Positions 1 through 11,573 of a DNA stretch of 64,000 bases are shown here, piece after piece. The stretch covers positions 310,001-374,000 of the forward strand of contig OZ024851.1 in NCBI GenBank assembly GCA_964017145.1. Direction: 5' to 3'. A program made the position numbers and the translations under genes. The stretch is from Agrocybe praecox (lineage: Eukaryota; Basidiomycota; Agaricomycetes; Agaricales; Agrocybaceae). Each line of letters opens with the position of its first letter. Positions within the stretch are counted from its first letter, which is position 1. A model generated the notes under the pieces. It saw only the letters and a list, made by a program, of their open reading frames with translations. It was not told the DNA's origin and searched no databases.

Positions 1-2075
1 GTCGGTCCCATGATAAGGCCACATATACATCTGTATATTTATAATCCCAGAAAACATTCTGTGAATAATATTATAAGTATGCTTTAAATTAACAAGGATT
101 AGAACTACCTGTATATCACGCAAACCAACAGATTTCAAAAGCGCCTCTTTTCCTGTTGCGTTCATCTCCTGAGCTGCCTCATAAGTCTCCTGCATAGAAG
201 TTGTTGTGCGCAATGGATAATTTGTTGAAAGATCAGATAAATGGTCCATTGGCACCAAGCATACTGGACATGGACACTTGCTGTTGAGTCCACGGATTGC
301 TGCAATTACGCATCTAAAATTAGTTATGAGTAAAAATAGAACAAAGTAGCACGGCCTAATTTATACTCACTGCTCTTCATAATCAGATGAAATGATAAGT
401 ATGATAGGAATGATTAGGCGCAAAATACCATCTGCGCAGTTAAACAAGTGACCAGTTTTGGCCCAATCTTTTATTGATTCAAGAATCTTCGAAAATGCCT
501 CATGCCAAACCACCCGCTTTAAATTCACAAATCCTTTCTTTCCCGTCTCACCAGGATCTTCTGCCACCTTCATAATATTTTAATATTTTGATTTTATGAT
601 AAGGAAATATGATAAGACTTACAATAGGTAGCCATCCAACTAAACGTGCTCCACCAACACCATCCGAGTTCCGCATTTCAATTGGCAGATTGGCACAGCG
701 TGCAAGCACAGGATATCCTTGCTCACCATTAATGCCAAATGATGAAAGATGGGTCTTATCCGCATATAGAAGGATGCAAAAGGGCTTAGCACCCTCTGGG
801 ATAGATGTCTATGGGTGAATTAGAAAGATAAATGTTATACCAAGAAGAAAAATAATCCATAATACATACTTGAATCTCCCACCATGTATCAGCAGTCCAT
901 GGCTCATCTATGCGACGCTCAAATCTCTGCTCATCTTTATGGTAGATGTACACCTTTTCAGCATCCCAGTGGAAGGCCGTGATCAGTTCCTTATCCCGAA
1001 GTAGTTCCTTACACCAATCCCATATTGGTCGGCTCCACACTGTATATTCTCGCTCCTGGCCTTGATACATACAGACAAACGGACTTTCGACAAACTATGT
1101 GCACAGGTGAATTAACTAAAATATGATTGGAATACCACTACTCACACCGACAGTTCGTGTTCGTGCTAACTCTCATATTTTTTTCAAATCCTCGTGTCCA
1201 GAAAGCGTAAACATTTCGGGGTTTTGTGTACATTTTTCAAGTAAGGAAAGGAGATTGTCAGTCTGTCTTGCATTTAAATTTGCATCACGGACCAGTTCAC
1301 TGATCTCAAAATCGAGACGTGTACGGAATGGGTGCCATGGCTTGGACTCTGTGCCATTTTGTTCAGAGTTTTCGGACTCTGGTTGAGGTACATATGGAGT
1401 ATGCTTTGAAGACGCACGAAATTCCTTGAGCTTGATATGTTGAGCTATACGATTGCTCCGTGGGTGGTATTCAATTTTAATGTCACCATTAGAAAGGGTC
1501 TCAGATGGTATCGGTGGATGTATTCCTTGATCCATTGGTAGGAGCTGAGCCTCAGGATCCTGAGAATTGGCAATGCTCGTGCCTTCATTAGTATTTTCCA
1601 AATCGACCCCATCATCAAGATTTTGGGATACCGCATCCAATGACATATCTATAATTTTGGTTGGACTTCGCATAATTAAATATATAGCCTAGGGTATTAT
1701 TCTCACTAGTATTTTCTGGCGAGGTGTACCCCATAGTAATGTCCTCTCCATTCTGTGATCTATCATCATTGTTCTTGGCTTGGGAACTTTCTATTAGTTT
1801 GTAAATCAATATTGTTATCAAAATAACTTATTAACATTGAAGTATTGATGCAAACACTAACCTGCATGCTCAGAGTCATTCTTCCGCATTGATGCAAGTT
1901 CAAGAAGAGCTTCCATAATGTTTTGATTCTTCTTTGTAGCTCCTAGAGGTCCGCACGCCCTCCGATGTGAAGCGATCCCACAAGCAGCAAAATACTGATT
2001 GCAACCATCACAGAAAACATCATTTGGCGTAGCTCGGGTGCTTTTAGACTTCTTATTTGATTTGGATGGGGCCAT
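1..2075 (-). CDS. Plavaka-type transposase, 5' part (gene continues past left edge)
   Basis: This is the N-terminal part of a Plavaka-family (KDZ-like, RNase H fold) DNA transposase; the family moves its own element by cut and paste. ATG at 2075 gives MAPSKSNKK followed by a zinc-finger-like motif (CDGCNQYFAACGIASHRRAC). Later exons carry the family blocks: PWHPFRTRLDFEISELVRDA (about 1310), TVWSRPIWDWCKELLRD (about 1040), KPFCILLYADKTHLSSFG (about 760), AEDPGETGKKGFVNLKRVVW (about 570) and, after a spliced intron, CVIAAIRGLNSKCPCPVCL (about 300) and NVFWDYKYTDVYVALSWDR at the edge. Introns are short with GT-AG ends. The frame changes between about 1673 and 1735 with no obvious intron, so the copy may carry one frameshift. 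The catalytic C-terminal half lies outside the window. Family assignment is from recognised motifs. Confidence 0.8.
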
Positions 2076-2159
2076 GAATATGTGTACCGAATAGGTGATC
2101 AGTTCCACACCAAATGCACTCAGATGTGTATCTAGTAGTGGTGGGAATGGTTCAAGTTG

Positions 2160-2631
2160 CACTCATTACTATGACTATAATTATAAGTGGCCGTTACGAG
2201 ACTATTTATATCTTGTAATCATATCGCGGACGTTACAAGGTTATTTATATCTTGTAATCATATCGCCGCCTTGTAAGAGCCTATCGCAGAGATAACGCTA
2301 AGACCGAATTACAAAGCATCATGTAATACATTTTGATTGCCTTACAAGCCGGCTGCCTTATAAGGCAGCTTCAACTTTTCCGACATACAGCTTCATCCCA
2401 CAAAAATTGAGGTAAATTATTCGCAATAATCATAGCTCTTGCTAGCTTGAGTAGTGTGCGATTGAACCGTTCAGCAATACTGTCAGGGTTTCCCTATTTT
2501 CCCTATTTTTCTTTGTTTATTTCACATTTTTCCCTTTTGTAGATGTGTAAATATCTTATCTGTTTTATATCTTTGATTATCTCTTGATTATCTTTTGATT
2601 AGATACTTATCACTTTGATTTCCCATGAGCA
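2160..2631. repeat. TTACAAG/CTTGTAA repeat cluster upstream of the Plavaka gene
   Basis: Non-coding. It holds a 39-bp direct duplication (2193-2231 and 2232-2270) and at least five copies of TTACAAG or its complement in both orientations between 2230 and 2350. A perfect 18-bp palindrome lies at 2352-2369. Its position just 5' of the transposase suggests the subterminal binding region of that element. No terminal inverted repeat was identified. Confidence 0.5.
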
Positions 2632-4090
2632 TTTTTTTTTTTTTTTTTTTTTTGTCAATTTAGGTCTATTGAAGTATGACCTCAAGCAGACATAATACAT
2701 TAATGAGTGTAACTACCAGGACTCTGCGCCCGGCTCCATTCCCCGTGAACCCTCTGTGCACTGCTGAGGCATGCCCGAAGCGCTCCTCTCCCCAGTCAGC
2801 CCAGTACAAAAACACTGTTTGCGAGGCGTTCATGTCTTGTCGGGTGGGGCAATCGTCATATTTCTTCTTTCTTGCTGCCTTCTTGCTATGTTCTGTCGGC
2901 TATGTGCCAACCACCGAGATGGAGGGCATGTGTGTTTAATGTTCGGTTTAGGATGGGGTTTATTAGATTTTAGAGTGGCTGGATCAGGCCAGTTCCTGTT
3001 GAATGCAGGTAGGAGTGGGTGTCATATTGAGGAGGGTGGGTTTTGAGGGTGTGGGGTTTTCTGTATGCTGTATCTAGTACTAAATATTATTCTTGTGTTT
3101 ATCATCCGTTGTTCTCGTTAGGTTGAGGGGGTACTTCACCTGGCATGGTTTTGAGACGTTTCGTCTTTCCTATGTATTTTAGCAGAGCCTTTACATTCTT
3201 TTCTTCACTGAGAAGGATCCGCAGGTCTCTTGAATTTTGCCCCAGTATTCTGTCCATGTCGGCGCGTTCCCAGTGGTATTCTGGGCATTCGAATAAGAAG
3301 TGTTTGACCGTTTCTTCCCTGTGTCGCCTTGTTGTTATGTAGCATTGCATTGCATCTCGGTGTATGGTGTTTTTTGAATCAGAATAGGTATGCATTGAGG
3401 GGGACGTGTCCAGTGCAAATTTGTATCAGTATGCTTGCTTTTGCGCGTGTTAGTTTTGCTTGAATTTGTCGGAATTTGTCGAATGGGTATGTGTTGTCTA
3501 TGTTGGTGTCGAAATGTGCCTTGCGATTGGATGCGGCCCATCTTGTTCCTGCTTCTTGTGTTATCTCCTTGAGGTATGCTTCCTTTACTGCTTTTACGCT
3601 GTGTGGGAGTGCTCCTCATTGTAATCCTGGTGGTAGCTGATCTGCGGGGGTTGTGTCTCCCTGTGCTGCTTTCTTTGCTTCCTCGTCCGCTGTTTTATTG
3701 CCTCTGGATTTCCCATGTCCCGGTATCCATCGGAGCGTGAAGGCTGGGCCATCGTGGGACAGGTTGTTGTTGTTGGTGAGGTTAGCTATCTGGGTGTTGA
3801 TTAGCTGTATGAGGTGGTGTCCGGTGTGGGGTGTCCTGGATTGTGTTGCTTTAATGAAGGATTGACTGTCCGTGTATATTGATGTATTATCGGGTCCTAG
3901 ATACTGCGAGTTCCTCAACATCCAGCAGCCTAGAATACCTCCCACAGTCTCAGCGTCTTCATTTGTATATTTTTGCTGTGTGCCAAGTCGGTATCTGATT
4001 ATACGCCTGGGTTCCTGTTCGTTGTTAGCATATTCTACTGCGGCTGCACCACCAGTTACTGACACTTATATGTATCATAAATCAGTAGTT
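2632..4090 (-). mobile_element. 5'-truncated non-LTR retrotransposon (LINE) with poly(A) tail
   Basis: On the minus strand a retrotransposon 3' end is visible: an RNase H domain, a Cys/His C-terminal tail, about 470 bp of 3' UTR, and a poly(A) tract (22 T on the plus strand, 2632-2653). No endonuclease or reverse transcriptase sequence lies upstream, so the copy is 5'-truncated near 4090, as is typical of target-primed insertion. No convincing target-site duplication was found. Confidence 0.7.
3102..4065 (-). pseudogene. LINE ORF2 remnant: RNase H and C-terminal domain
   Basis: The RNase H part (3616-4065) shows the second and third active-site contexts, NEDAETVGG and IYTDSQS, and the closing block RWIPGHGKSRGNKTADEEAK. 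The first catalytic Asp region is lost by truncation. The C-terminal part (3102-3395) reads ETVKHFLFECPEYHWERAD and LKYIGKTKRLK, typical of jockey/I/Tad-like ORF2 ends. The segments are broken by in-frame TGA codons at 3616-3618 and 3379-3381 plus a frame change. Both stops sit where the family usually has Arg, so CGA to TGA decay is likely. It is not expected to be functional. Confidence 0.7.
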
Positions 4091-4105
4091 GCCCATTTCA
4101 CTTGA

Positions 4106-4521
4106 TGCATCCAGGGCGGAAAATACCCAACTGACCAAGTTCATATATGTCCCCACTGGCCACTCACACGGGCCGATGGTGGTGACAGAACCATCACTCG
4201 GCACAATCGGCTTGTGCACAGGCACGTTCAAGTGCTATTTTCAACCACCGGATCATTTACCACCTATCATCACTCGGCATGATTAGATTAAAAGACAATG
4301 ACGACACATGTTGTGCTGATAAGATTATACATGTTACCGTATCCGAAAACGATCCAGGCCAACGATGTTTGTCAATGCATCAGTATTAAAAATTGGATTA
4401 AAATATAGCATATAGGAGACTATAAACAATTATGGGTCGAAACATGTAGCTATATAGAAGATTATATCTATGAAATCTGCAGAAAAGCGTAGCCATATAT
4501 GAGAACGAACAAAAAAAAAAA
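4106..4521. other. Intergenic spacer, no gene seen
   Basis: AT-rich spacer between the LINE 5' end and the next gene. No conserved coding sequence, repeat or RNA gene was recognised. Confidence 0.5.
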
Positions 4522-6974
4522 TTACGAATTGTCTGGGGGGGAGGGTTCCTTACCCAAAGTATCTATAACCCACGTAGGATCTTCAAGAGCAATCTTCCAG
4601 GCGCTTTCTCCACCACCGCCGGACTTTCCTTTAGCCGCTATGCCCCAGAACCACAATGCCGCTATCAACGAATACAGACCATTCTTTCCCGGTCTGTTAA
4701 AGACATCCAAGTCCCCGTCAACGTCGCGCCTGAAATGGCCCAAGTGACGCTGAATCCTCCATTCAGGTTGGAGACCATTCCACCAGTTTCGAAACTCGCG
4801 TTGGAAGTTGCGCAAATTCGTGATTTCCGGCCTCGAGTTCCTCGCGTTTTTGATCCAATTCCCTACGCATGCTGGACGTCCCTCCGAACCGATCTTCGCT
4901 TTGTCCTTGTAATTAGCGGCCTTTTCCTGATAGCGGACCCAAACACGAAGGAGTTTGTGCCACTCTGAGCTCATGGGTACGGACTGGAAGGTCTTCAATG
5001 CTTGAACGAACCAAGCATCTGCTCCTGTGGGCTCTGAGATGTAGTACACCGTCGTTGAAGGAGTGACGTGTCGTAGCGTTGCTGCTGGGATAGAGGGAAT
5101 CACAGCCATTGCTGTCGCTTGCAAATGCCGTTGGGGTTGAGGAGCGTCGTCTGTCAATTCGGCGTCTTGTGGAACTTGCGCGGGGAATGGCCTTGATTTC
5201 TTCTTGATACGAAGCTGTTCCACTTCGTCAACCTCGTTGACTGCATCAAGGCTCCGCTTGTGAGACGATATCGGTGTTGACGTGACATCCGATGTTGGAC
5301 AGGCCGTCGCATCAGGCTCTTGAGAAGCAACGTCGCAGGTGGGAACATTAGTTGGCAGCACAATAGGTGATGGCGCTCGAGAAACCGGTGGAGAATGAAG
5401 GGGAGAGTCACTTCGAGGAAGAATAGGAGCCTGGAACATAGGAATAGCACCTGGGACGGGGGTCGTGGGAACGATAAGGTCGCCGCTACTAACACTCTCG
5501 GCATTACTCATTCCAGATACGGGGCGATTGTTGGCTAAGATAAGGGTATTGTTGGAGGGGGGAGTGAGCTCGCGATGTGGAGTAGAAATAGAATTTTCGG
5601 CAATCGTTTGCCTTACCGGTGTGCCAGAAGTTGATTCCGCCGATACTGTTCGAGACTTGTAAGCATTTGAGACCTTGATGGTTGTAACGTCTTCGGCACT
5701 ATCTAGCGTGAATGTTCCGTCGTCGTCAGAGAAAGTTCGGGCAAGAGAGCCGTAGTCGGTAGCCAAAGCTGAAGAACGGCATTCCTCAACGGCTATGAGA
5801 AAATATCAATTCAATATTTGCACTATAGGCGTAATAAGTGGCTGGCTTACTGTAACACTTCTTCAGAAAGTTTCCGAAGATAGGAAGTATATATTCCTTG
5901 TACGCACGCCTTTCAGATTTTCCGAAATTCATTTTGACGTTTCCTCGAGTTTCTCTGGAGTGAATACTAAATGAGCACATGGTTAGACAATATCCTCACA
6001 GTGTATACTAAATATAAAACACACCTGATCATGTTCAACCAACCTTGGTCTGCAGGTTCAGGTCCACCGGCAATTAGGGTGACTTTCCATCCCGTGTGAG
6101 CAGCGATGAGGTCCAGAATAGGTTGCACAAAGATGGGTAAGCCCTGGATAGATCTATGAAGGAATAAGAATCGAAGAAAATGCAAACACAAGGATCAGCG
6201 TACCTTTGTCGATCCTCTGGATTACCTGAAGGATCCTTCTTGCAACTTTTTTCGAATTCCTCAACGGCAGCCTTGTGTTCTGATTTAGCTCAATTCTCCC
6301 AGTAATTATGCTCTTCATCTTCGAGCTTTTCGAAACACTCTTTGTAGATCTGACTTCGTAATGCCGCGTATCGCTTGACATGGATCGAGTTCTCTTTTAT
6401 ACGTTTTTCGAATATAGGGTCGGTAAGGGACCGGTTGTGTGGACCCCAGACATTATATGCTGTCTTAAGGCGAGGTTTTTTTGCTGAGATACCGGTGAGC
6501 TGAGACATGAGGGCTACCATGGGATCCGTGGCAGTATGTTCCGGTTTCGGAGCTGATATATTCGACTTTTGGTACTGATACTGAAGTCGGCGACGAATTT
6601 GCTGTAATTCAGCGTAACGTTAGAAAAATAAAGCGAGAAAAAAAGAAGCACAGACTGACCTCTTTACGAAATTTGAGCAACTTTACATGACTTGCGTACA
6701 CGGAAAGCGCGGCAGCATAACTCGCTGCATCCATGGATTTTTCGTCCGGTTCTTTCAGCTCGTCATCAGGGGTATTGTCGTCTACCTGAGACAGCCATTC
6801 TTGACTGGGCTCCGTATTGTGATCCAGGGTTATTGGGAACCGTTTAAGATATCGACGCTGAATGTCGGCAATGGTGTCCGCGAGGTGGTTTTTAGCCACT
6901 GCCTCGGCATAGAGCCCCATTTGACTATTGAGGAATTCTTTCTTGAGGGGACTGAAGGAGCCTGGGTTTACCAT
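4522..6974 (-). pseudogene. Agaricomycete-specific multi-exon gene of unknown function, one in-frame stop
   Basis: A five-exon model splices cleanly: 6974-6660, 6601-6204, 6153-6025, 5966-5851, 5792-4522, all with GT-AG ends and consistent phase. Recognisable family blocks are LMSQLTGISAKKPRLKTAYN, LIAGGPEPADQGWLN, a Tyr-rich segment ending CYTVEECRSSAL, a long disordered Ser/Thr/Pro-rich region (5700-5100), and a C-terminal WFVQALKTF...LQPEWR...NGLYSLIAALWFWG block. I know this family only as an uncharacterised, expanded agaricomycete group often seen near RecQ-like helicases; no biochemical role is claimed. An in-frame TGA at 6290-6292 (after HNYWEN) would truncate the product about 210 residues in, unless it is read through or is a sequence error. 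The rest of the frame is intact, so decay is recent. Confidence 0.65.
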
Positions 6975-7373
6975 CGTGTATAAGAAGCGAGAAAATAATT
7001 AACCAAGCGAGCAGAAACGAAATAGAGTGCAGCAGGCTACGTGTAAAAAATATGTAGGTGAGCGAATAGCATGCAAGTCAAACACACCGCAAATATTGAG
7101 TGCGTCAAGAGCCAGAGTTCCTATATTTCGAGCTTTTCATTCCATTTTACGATAAATCGTGTATCTTGAAGCGTTAAGCGCACAAAATAATTCGAATGTG
7201 GTTAGACTGGAACTCGCTAAGCCCAACGTAAGGCTTTCCATTCTCGCGTAGTGTTCAATTTACCTAATTCGTTCGAATTTCGTGACACTGTCACATTCAT
7301 ATCTTATCCACAACCACAACATACCCTTGGTAAATCTCGATTTATTACCAACCCTTCCCTTGCCTCTCAATGA

Positions 7374-7380
7374 TATAAAT
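7374..7380 (+). promoter_or_regulatory. TATA box for the 7479 gene
   Basis: TATAAAT lies 99 bp upstream of the ATG at 7479. It is followed by a pyrimidine-rich, A/C-rich leader, a usual basidiomycete promoter arrangement. The rest of the 6975-7478 interval shows nothing else recognisable. Confidence 0.5.
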
Positions 7381-7478
7381 GGGGACCAGCTCTAACGCTA
7401 TGATCCATTCCCTTTTCTTTCTCAACCACCACAACCACTCGTTCAACCACACTCATTCAACCAACGCGCTCGCTCAAC

Positions 7479-8238
7479 ATGCCATCAACTTCTGCTAAGG
7501 CTTCTCGCGGTGGTTCCTCTGGTATTCCAGGTGTCGGCCTAGCTCTCAGTTCACAGTACTCTTGTTCTACGACTGACACTGTACTAGATACCATCGTCGC
7601 CTTCTCCCAATCTGGGAAGACCGAGACGAGTCGTCCGCTTGAAGCCAGTGAATCTGGTACGTGATCTGTTTTATTATTATTGTTTTCCTGCTAATTCATT
7701 ATTAGGTCCATACTATTTCGAAACGATGGTCAGGAGCCATGGCGTGAAGATCTTGCAGCATATAACCCTCCCTGCCGCCCTTGTTTCCTCAAACAAGTAA
7801 GTCCCTAATTATGTTTCTTTACCGCTACTTACACTGCTATTCCTTTTCAGTAACACTACTACTGCGTCTTCCATCGGTGTCCACCTCATTGTTCCTAACG
7901 TCCCCAACATTGCCCACGCAACCCTTATCCCTATCCTCCAGCGCGCATTGAAGAAGCTTGTGGACAAATTGCAGGATGGCGGCTGCCGTGAATGGCCCAT
8001 CATATTGGATCACGACCAGGAAGACGGGGCTGCTGGGTCCGCAACCCCTCCTCCAACTGCTTCGGCTGCCACCAAGCGCAAACGTACACGAGCAAGCCAC
8101 GCAGCGACTAGCAAGAAGGTTAAAGCTGATGTTCTCACCACCCCCGTTGATGGCTCCGATGACTTGGCCAGCAGTAGCTCCAGCATTCAGGTTGAAGACA
8201 CTGCCGTTATATTCCAAGGCCCTGATGCTGTCATGTGA
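7479..8238 (+). CDS. Small three-exon gene, unknown function, 218 aa
   Basis: Exons 7479-7656, 7706-7796 and 7851-8238 join in phase (GT-AG introns of 49 and 54 nt) to give 218 aa plus stop. The product is soluble with no signal peptide or membrane segment. It starts with a Ser/Gly-rich stretch, has a central folded-looking part (IGVHLIVPNVPNIAHATLIP then a basic amphipathic helix, LQRALKKLVDKLQDGG), and a tail with a basic cluster (KRKRTRASHAATSKKVK) that resembles a nuclear localisation signal. I do not recognise a domain. A TATA box and intact splice sites suggest it is expressed. It is divergent from the 4522-6974 gene, about 500 bp apart, so the two share an upstream region. Confidence 0.65.
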
Positions 8239-9366
8239 AGCACTGGCCCAATGCCGTCACTTGGACTTTAAACCTCACCACTGCTTCTCTAATATCGTAA
8301 TATACCCCTATAGTAGCTTTTTAATAATAATGTTAGTTGCATTATGCCTCTGCCGGATTGACTCAAAGCCTCAATATGAACCTGACACATCAACAATCTG
8401 GGTATTATCCCTTGAGAATCACGATCTCGCTTAAAGCAATCACGGCCACTTCGCTAATAGCCCAGACCCTACAGACCCCCTTCATTCTCAATAATTTCGG
8501 CTATGATCGTATTGATTATTTGCCATATATAGAAGCATTTACCTAACTTCTTCGCGTATCGCTTCTAGATTAGGAAGTTCTGTTAGGATCCTCCATCGTA
8601 CCGAGGTGTATTCTAGGTGGGATTCCTATCGTCTAATTAATCTTTCGTGACAGGTTTCTGTTTCAGGGTTTGTTACTATCCCTAGGTGTCCCTCAGGGCA
8701 TCTAAGGGCATCCCAGGGAGCTAGGGCATCCAGGGACTCCTGGGGACTCCTAGGTCATGGTCATCCCGGAACTAAAATCTGAAACTGTCCCTACGTTCTC
8801 CTTTTGTAAACTTTATTTATTTATCCATTTATAGAGCTCCAAAGAACACATTTGTAATCGACCTTATCCTAAAGTCATATAGAGACTTAATATAATTGAG
8901 ATTTAAGTATAGATTCCTAGTCCATCCTCAAAGCCTTAAAGTGTAGCCAGCTTGATAGGTCAAACAAGATTCTATGATAAGTATTTAGTTACAAAAAGAG
9001 TTATTTATCAACTTAAAAAACAAGTTAGTTTGAAAAGCATTTTTAAGACCTTATAAAATCATTAATAATCAAGAGCGTCATTATTGCCCTAAGATATATT
9101 CATTTCCAAAGGATTACTATATTGCTAAAAAAAATCAAGTATACCAAATAGCGTCTTTGTTTTCTTACAACATAGTTTATTTGAAAAGAGGTACTACATC
9201 ACCAAAATTTATTTATTAACACAAAAAGCGCTTTTAACACCAAAAAAAAAAATCAACACCTACAGTGAATATAAAAGTACCCAGGGCTGACTCAATCAGA
9301 TTAAATGGCGCAAAACATTATATATTATATAACGTAGAAGAAAATGTTGACTAAGAATAGAATTAT
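8239..9366. other. AT-rich intergenic region, no gene seen
   Basis: About 1.1 kb of AT-rich sequence without a plausible gene. A short GC-richer patch (about 8680-8760) contains several degenerate copies of a GGGCATCC/AGGGACTCC motif, probably a remnant repeat. Nothing else is recognised. Confidence 0.5.
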
Positions 9367-11408
9367 TTACAAAGTACTAGCACCCGTAGTAGATCCAGTT
9401 GAATCGTCTAGTTCATCCCGTTGATTCAAAGGAGGGCCTGTTATGAGCGGGTCGGTACCAGAAGTAAAAGAGGCAGTGGACTCCGTGGAAGTAGAGGCTT
9501 GTTTACTCTGAGCAGCACGAGCAATAGCCCCTAGTGCCATAAAATCAACACCCTCGAAATCATCCTCAATGTTGTGAAGATCAGCCCCTGCACGACTTTG
9601 GGAACTAATTAAAAGTAGAACTTTATCAGTATCAAATAATAATGAATGCATTAAGGCCAGTACTTACTAAACCATTTTAAAAAGCTCTCGTTGAAAGTAA
9701 TTTGCATAGCCGGAATCCTGGGACTTGGTGACAAAATAGTTCCAGGCCTCTGTATGATGTTCGTATCTAGGGAAATAGATTAATAACATTAAAATAGCAT
9801 TAAAAGAAGGAAATTACTTAGCGTGGCAGTTTTCCTCACTAAAGGGAACCTGAAGCTTAACGCCTGTGACCCACTGCTTTAAGCAGTTTTCAATCTAAAA
9901 TATAATACTTGAATTAGCGCAAACTCATTATAAATAAAATTGCTTACACATGTCACAACCAGAACAATAACTGGCGCTGGAATTTTTTGCTTTGCCATCA
10001 TGATGTTATAAGTGTTTAGGTCAGACTTTGCTTTTCCTGTACAGAACCACTGCTGACGAATAGCCTCGCCAATGATGGGGTTGCCATAGGGGCGTAAGGT
10101 ATCAACCTCTCGATTCTGTCAAATATAATGATATAAAACAACAAAAAAGAAAAAGAAAAAGACGCACTTCAAAGTTAATACCTCCAAATCTAAATCTCCC
10201 CTTTTCCAGCAGCCAAGCAACATAGCCTGCATGGTCTTGAGCCTTTGAAAACTCCCCTGGAAGACCATAATGCCCTGTGATAAGGTTTTGAACACGATTG
10301 GCTAAAGTATTCGTCAGGCTGCCTCTGTCGTAAATTGCCTAATGATAGATATCAAGATTTAAGAAAATACATGTATGCCAGCTCAGCGTAGGACTTACAT
10401 AGGTGATTAAGCTATCTATGGTGTCCTGGTCCTTACTTTGAATGAGGTCTTGTAGAATCTTTTTGAGAATAGGTGTTGACGCTGCTTGTTTAAGAAGGTC
10501 CATGTTAAACTTAGCTCTTTCAGCTGGACCTTTGGGAGGATATGGCGTGTCTGAATTGAATATAAGCAAAAGATAAATGGATGTAGAGAAGGGCCAATAA
10601 TACCTAAAGCAGCTTGTTGTCGAAAGTGCTTCTTTGCCATAATAGCCAAAGGTAAAACATTATCGTTAAAGTCTTCTCTTTTGATTTTTCCAAACTTGCG
10701 GCCACTGGCGGTTCTTTTTTTGGAAGCAATCTTTCGGCTACCAGTATCAGCAGAAGCCTGTGTAAAGATCTACAAAAGAGTAAGTTATATATAATGGTTA
10801 AAGGAATATATAAAACCAAACCCCATTCGAAGCAAACATGCTAAGTCCGCGCTCTTCATCTTCTTCATCTTCTTCTTCATTGTCTTCTTCTTCTTCCTCT
10901 GGGCCATCGGACCCATCATTACCTTTGCTTGGCGAGTCGTCTTCAGGCTCTCCTGGAAGAAAAGCATCTTCATCTTGGCCAAGACTGAGAGAGTTGGCCA
11001 GGTGCTCTTCATCCTCATCCAGAATACGTGAGCGCTTAGCTCTGGGGGCAACTGAAGTTTGAGCCCTAAGACTGTCGTCCTCATCTTCCGATGATTCAGC
11101 TGAGGAATCATTATCCCTAGCGTCTTGATTTCTCTTGCGTATGCCTATTAAAAGCAAGCGTTGAAATTTAGTATAAAGAAGAAGAAGAAAAACACACCTC
11201 GCATTCTAAGTTGCTCTGCAGCTTTTGCAGCTTGTTCAGCCTTCTTATTTTGTTCCATTAAACCCTTGGATGTTGTTTCTATATCAGGAGTATAGTCATG
11301 ACTGGCTTTATTTCCAAAGCGAGTCTTTGCAGAGGTTTTGCTTTTGGAAGTTGGCTTTGAGGCCTTTGCCTGCTTCTGTGTTGACACTCTAGTATTGGTG
11401 TTTGGCAT
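9367..11408 (-). CDS. DUF6532 protein with acidic N-terminal region
   Basis: The start at 11408 gives MPNTNTRVSTQKQAK, a basic Lys/Ser/Thr-rich segment. An acidic Glu/Asp/Ser-rich stretch follows (exon around 11140-10800, encoded by a CTT/CAT-rich tract on the plus strand). Later exons read YDRGSLTNTLANRVQNLI, HYGLPGEFSKAQDHAGYVAW, YGNPIIGEAIRQQWFC, IPAPVIVLVVTCIENCLKQW and PFSEENCHAKYEHHTEAW. This is the order of the DUF6532 domain, common in agaricomycetes and of unknown function. Introns are short and GT-AG. The tail after 9600 is Ser/Thr-rich and disordered. The mix of basic, acidic and globular parts suggests a nuclear protein (inference). It is tandem with, and about 165 bp downstream of, the oxygenase gene on the same strand. 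No disabling mutation was seen, but not every splice junction was checked. Confidence 0.65.
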
Positions 11409-11573
11409 TCTGAAGGAAGAAGTAATGAAATCAAAGAAGAAGAAGGTTGTGGTTATGAGCAAAAGCGAACATAAAACACGAAACAGGAGAATGCTAATTC
11501 AACATGTCAAACACGGAACAAACTTTGGCAAACAAAAACTAAAAAATATGATTACTACTTTAACTAGGATTCA

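Noticed and set aside
1673..1735. 18-nt or 40-nt GT...AG interval in the Plavaka gene as an intron
   Set aside because: The 18-nt interval is too short and keeps the wrong frame, and the 40-nt one leads to an immediate stop; a frameshift is more likely.
2619..4115. Target-site duplication for the LINE (CCCAT, CACTTGAT-like words at both ends)
   Set aside because: The matches are too short and not positioned consistently next to the poly(A) and the truncated 5' end.
8640..8810. Inverted repeat around GACAGGTTTC / GAAACTGTCC as a small TIR element
   Set aside because: Only about ten bases pair with interruptions, and no flanking duplication was found.
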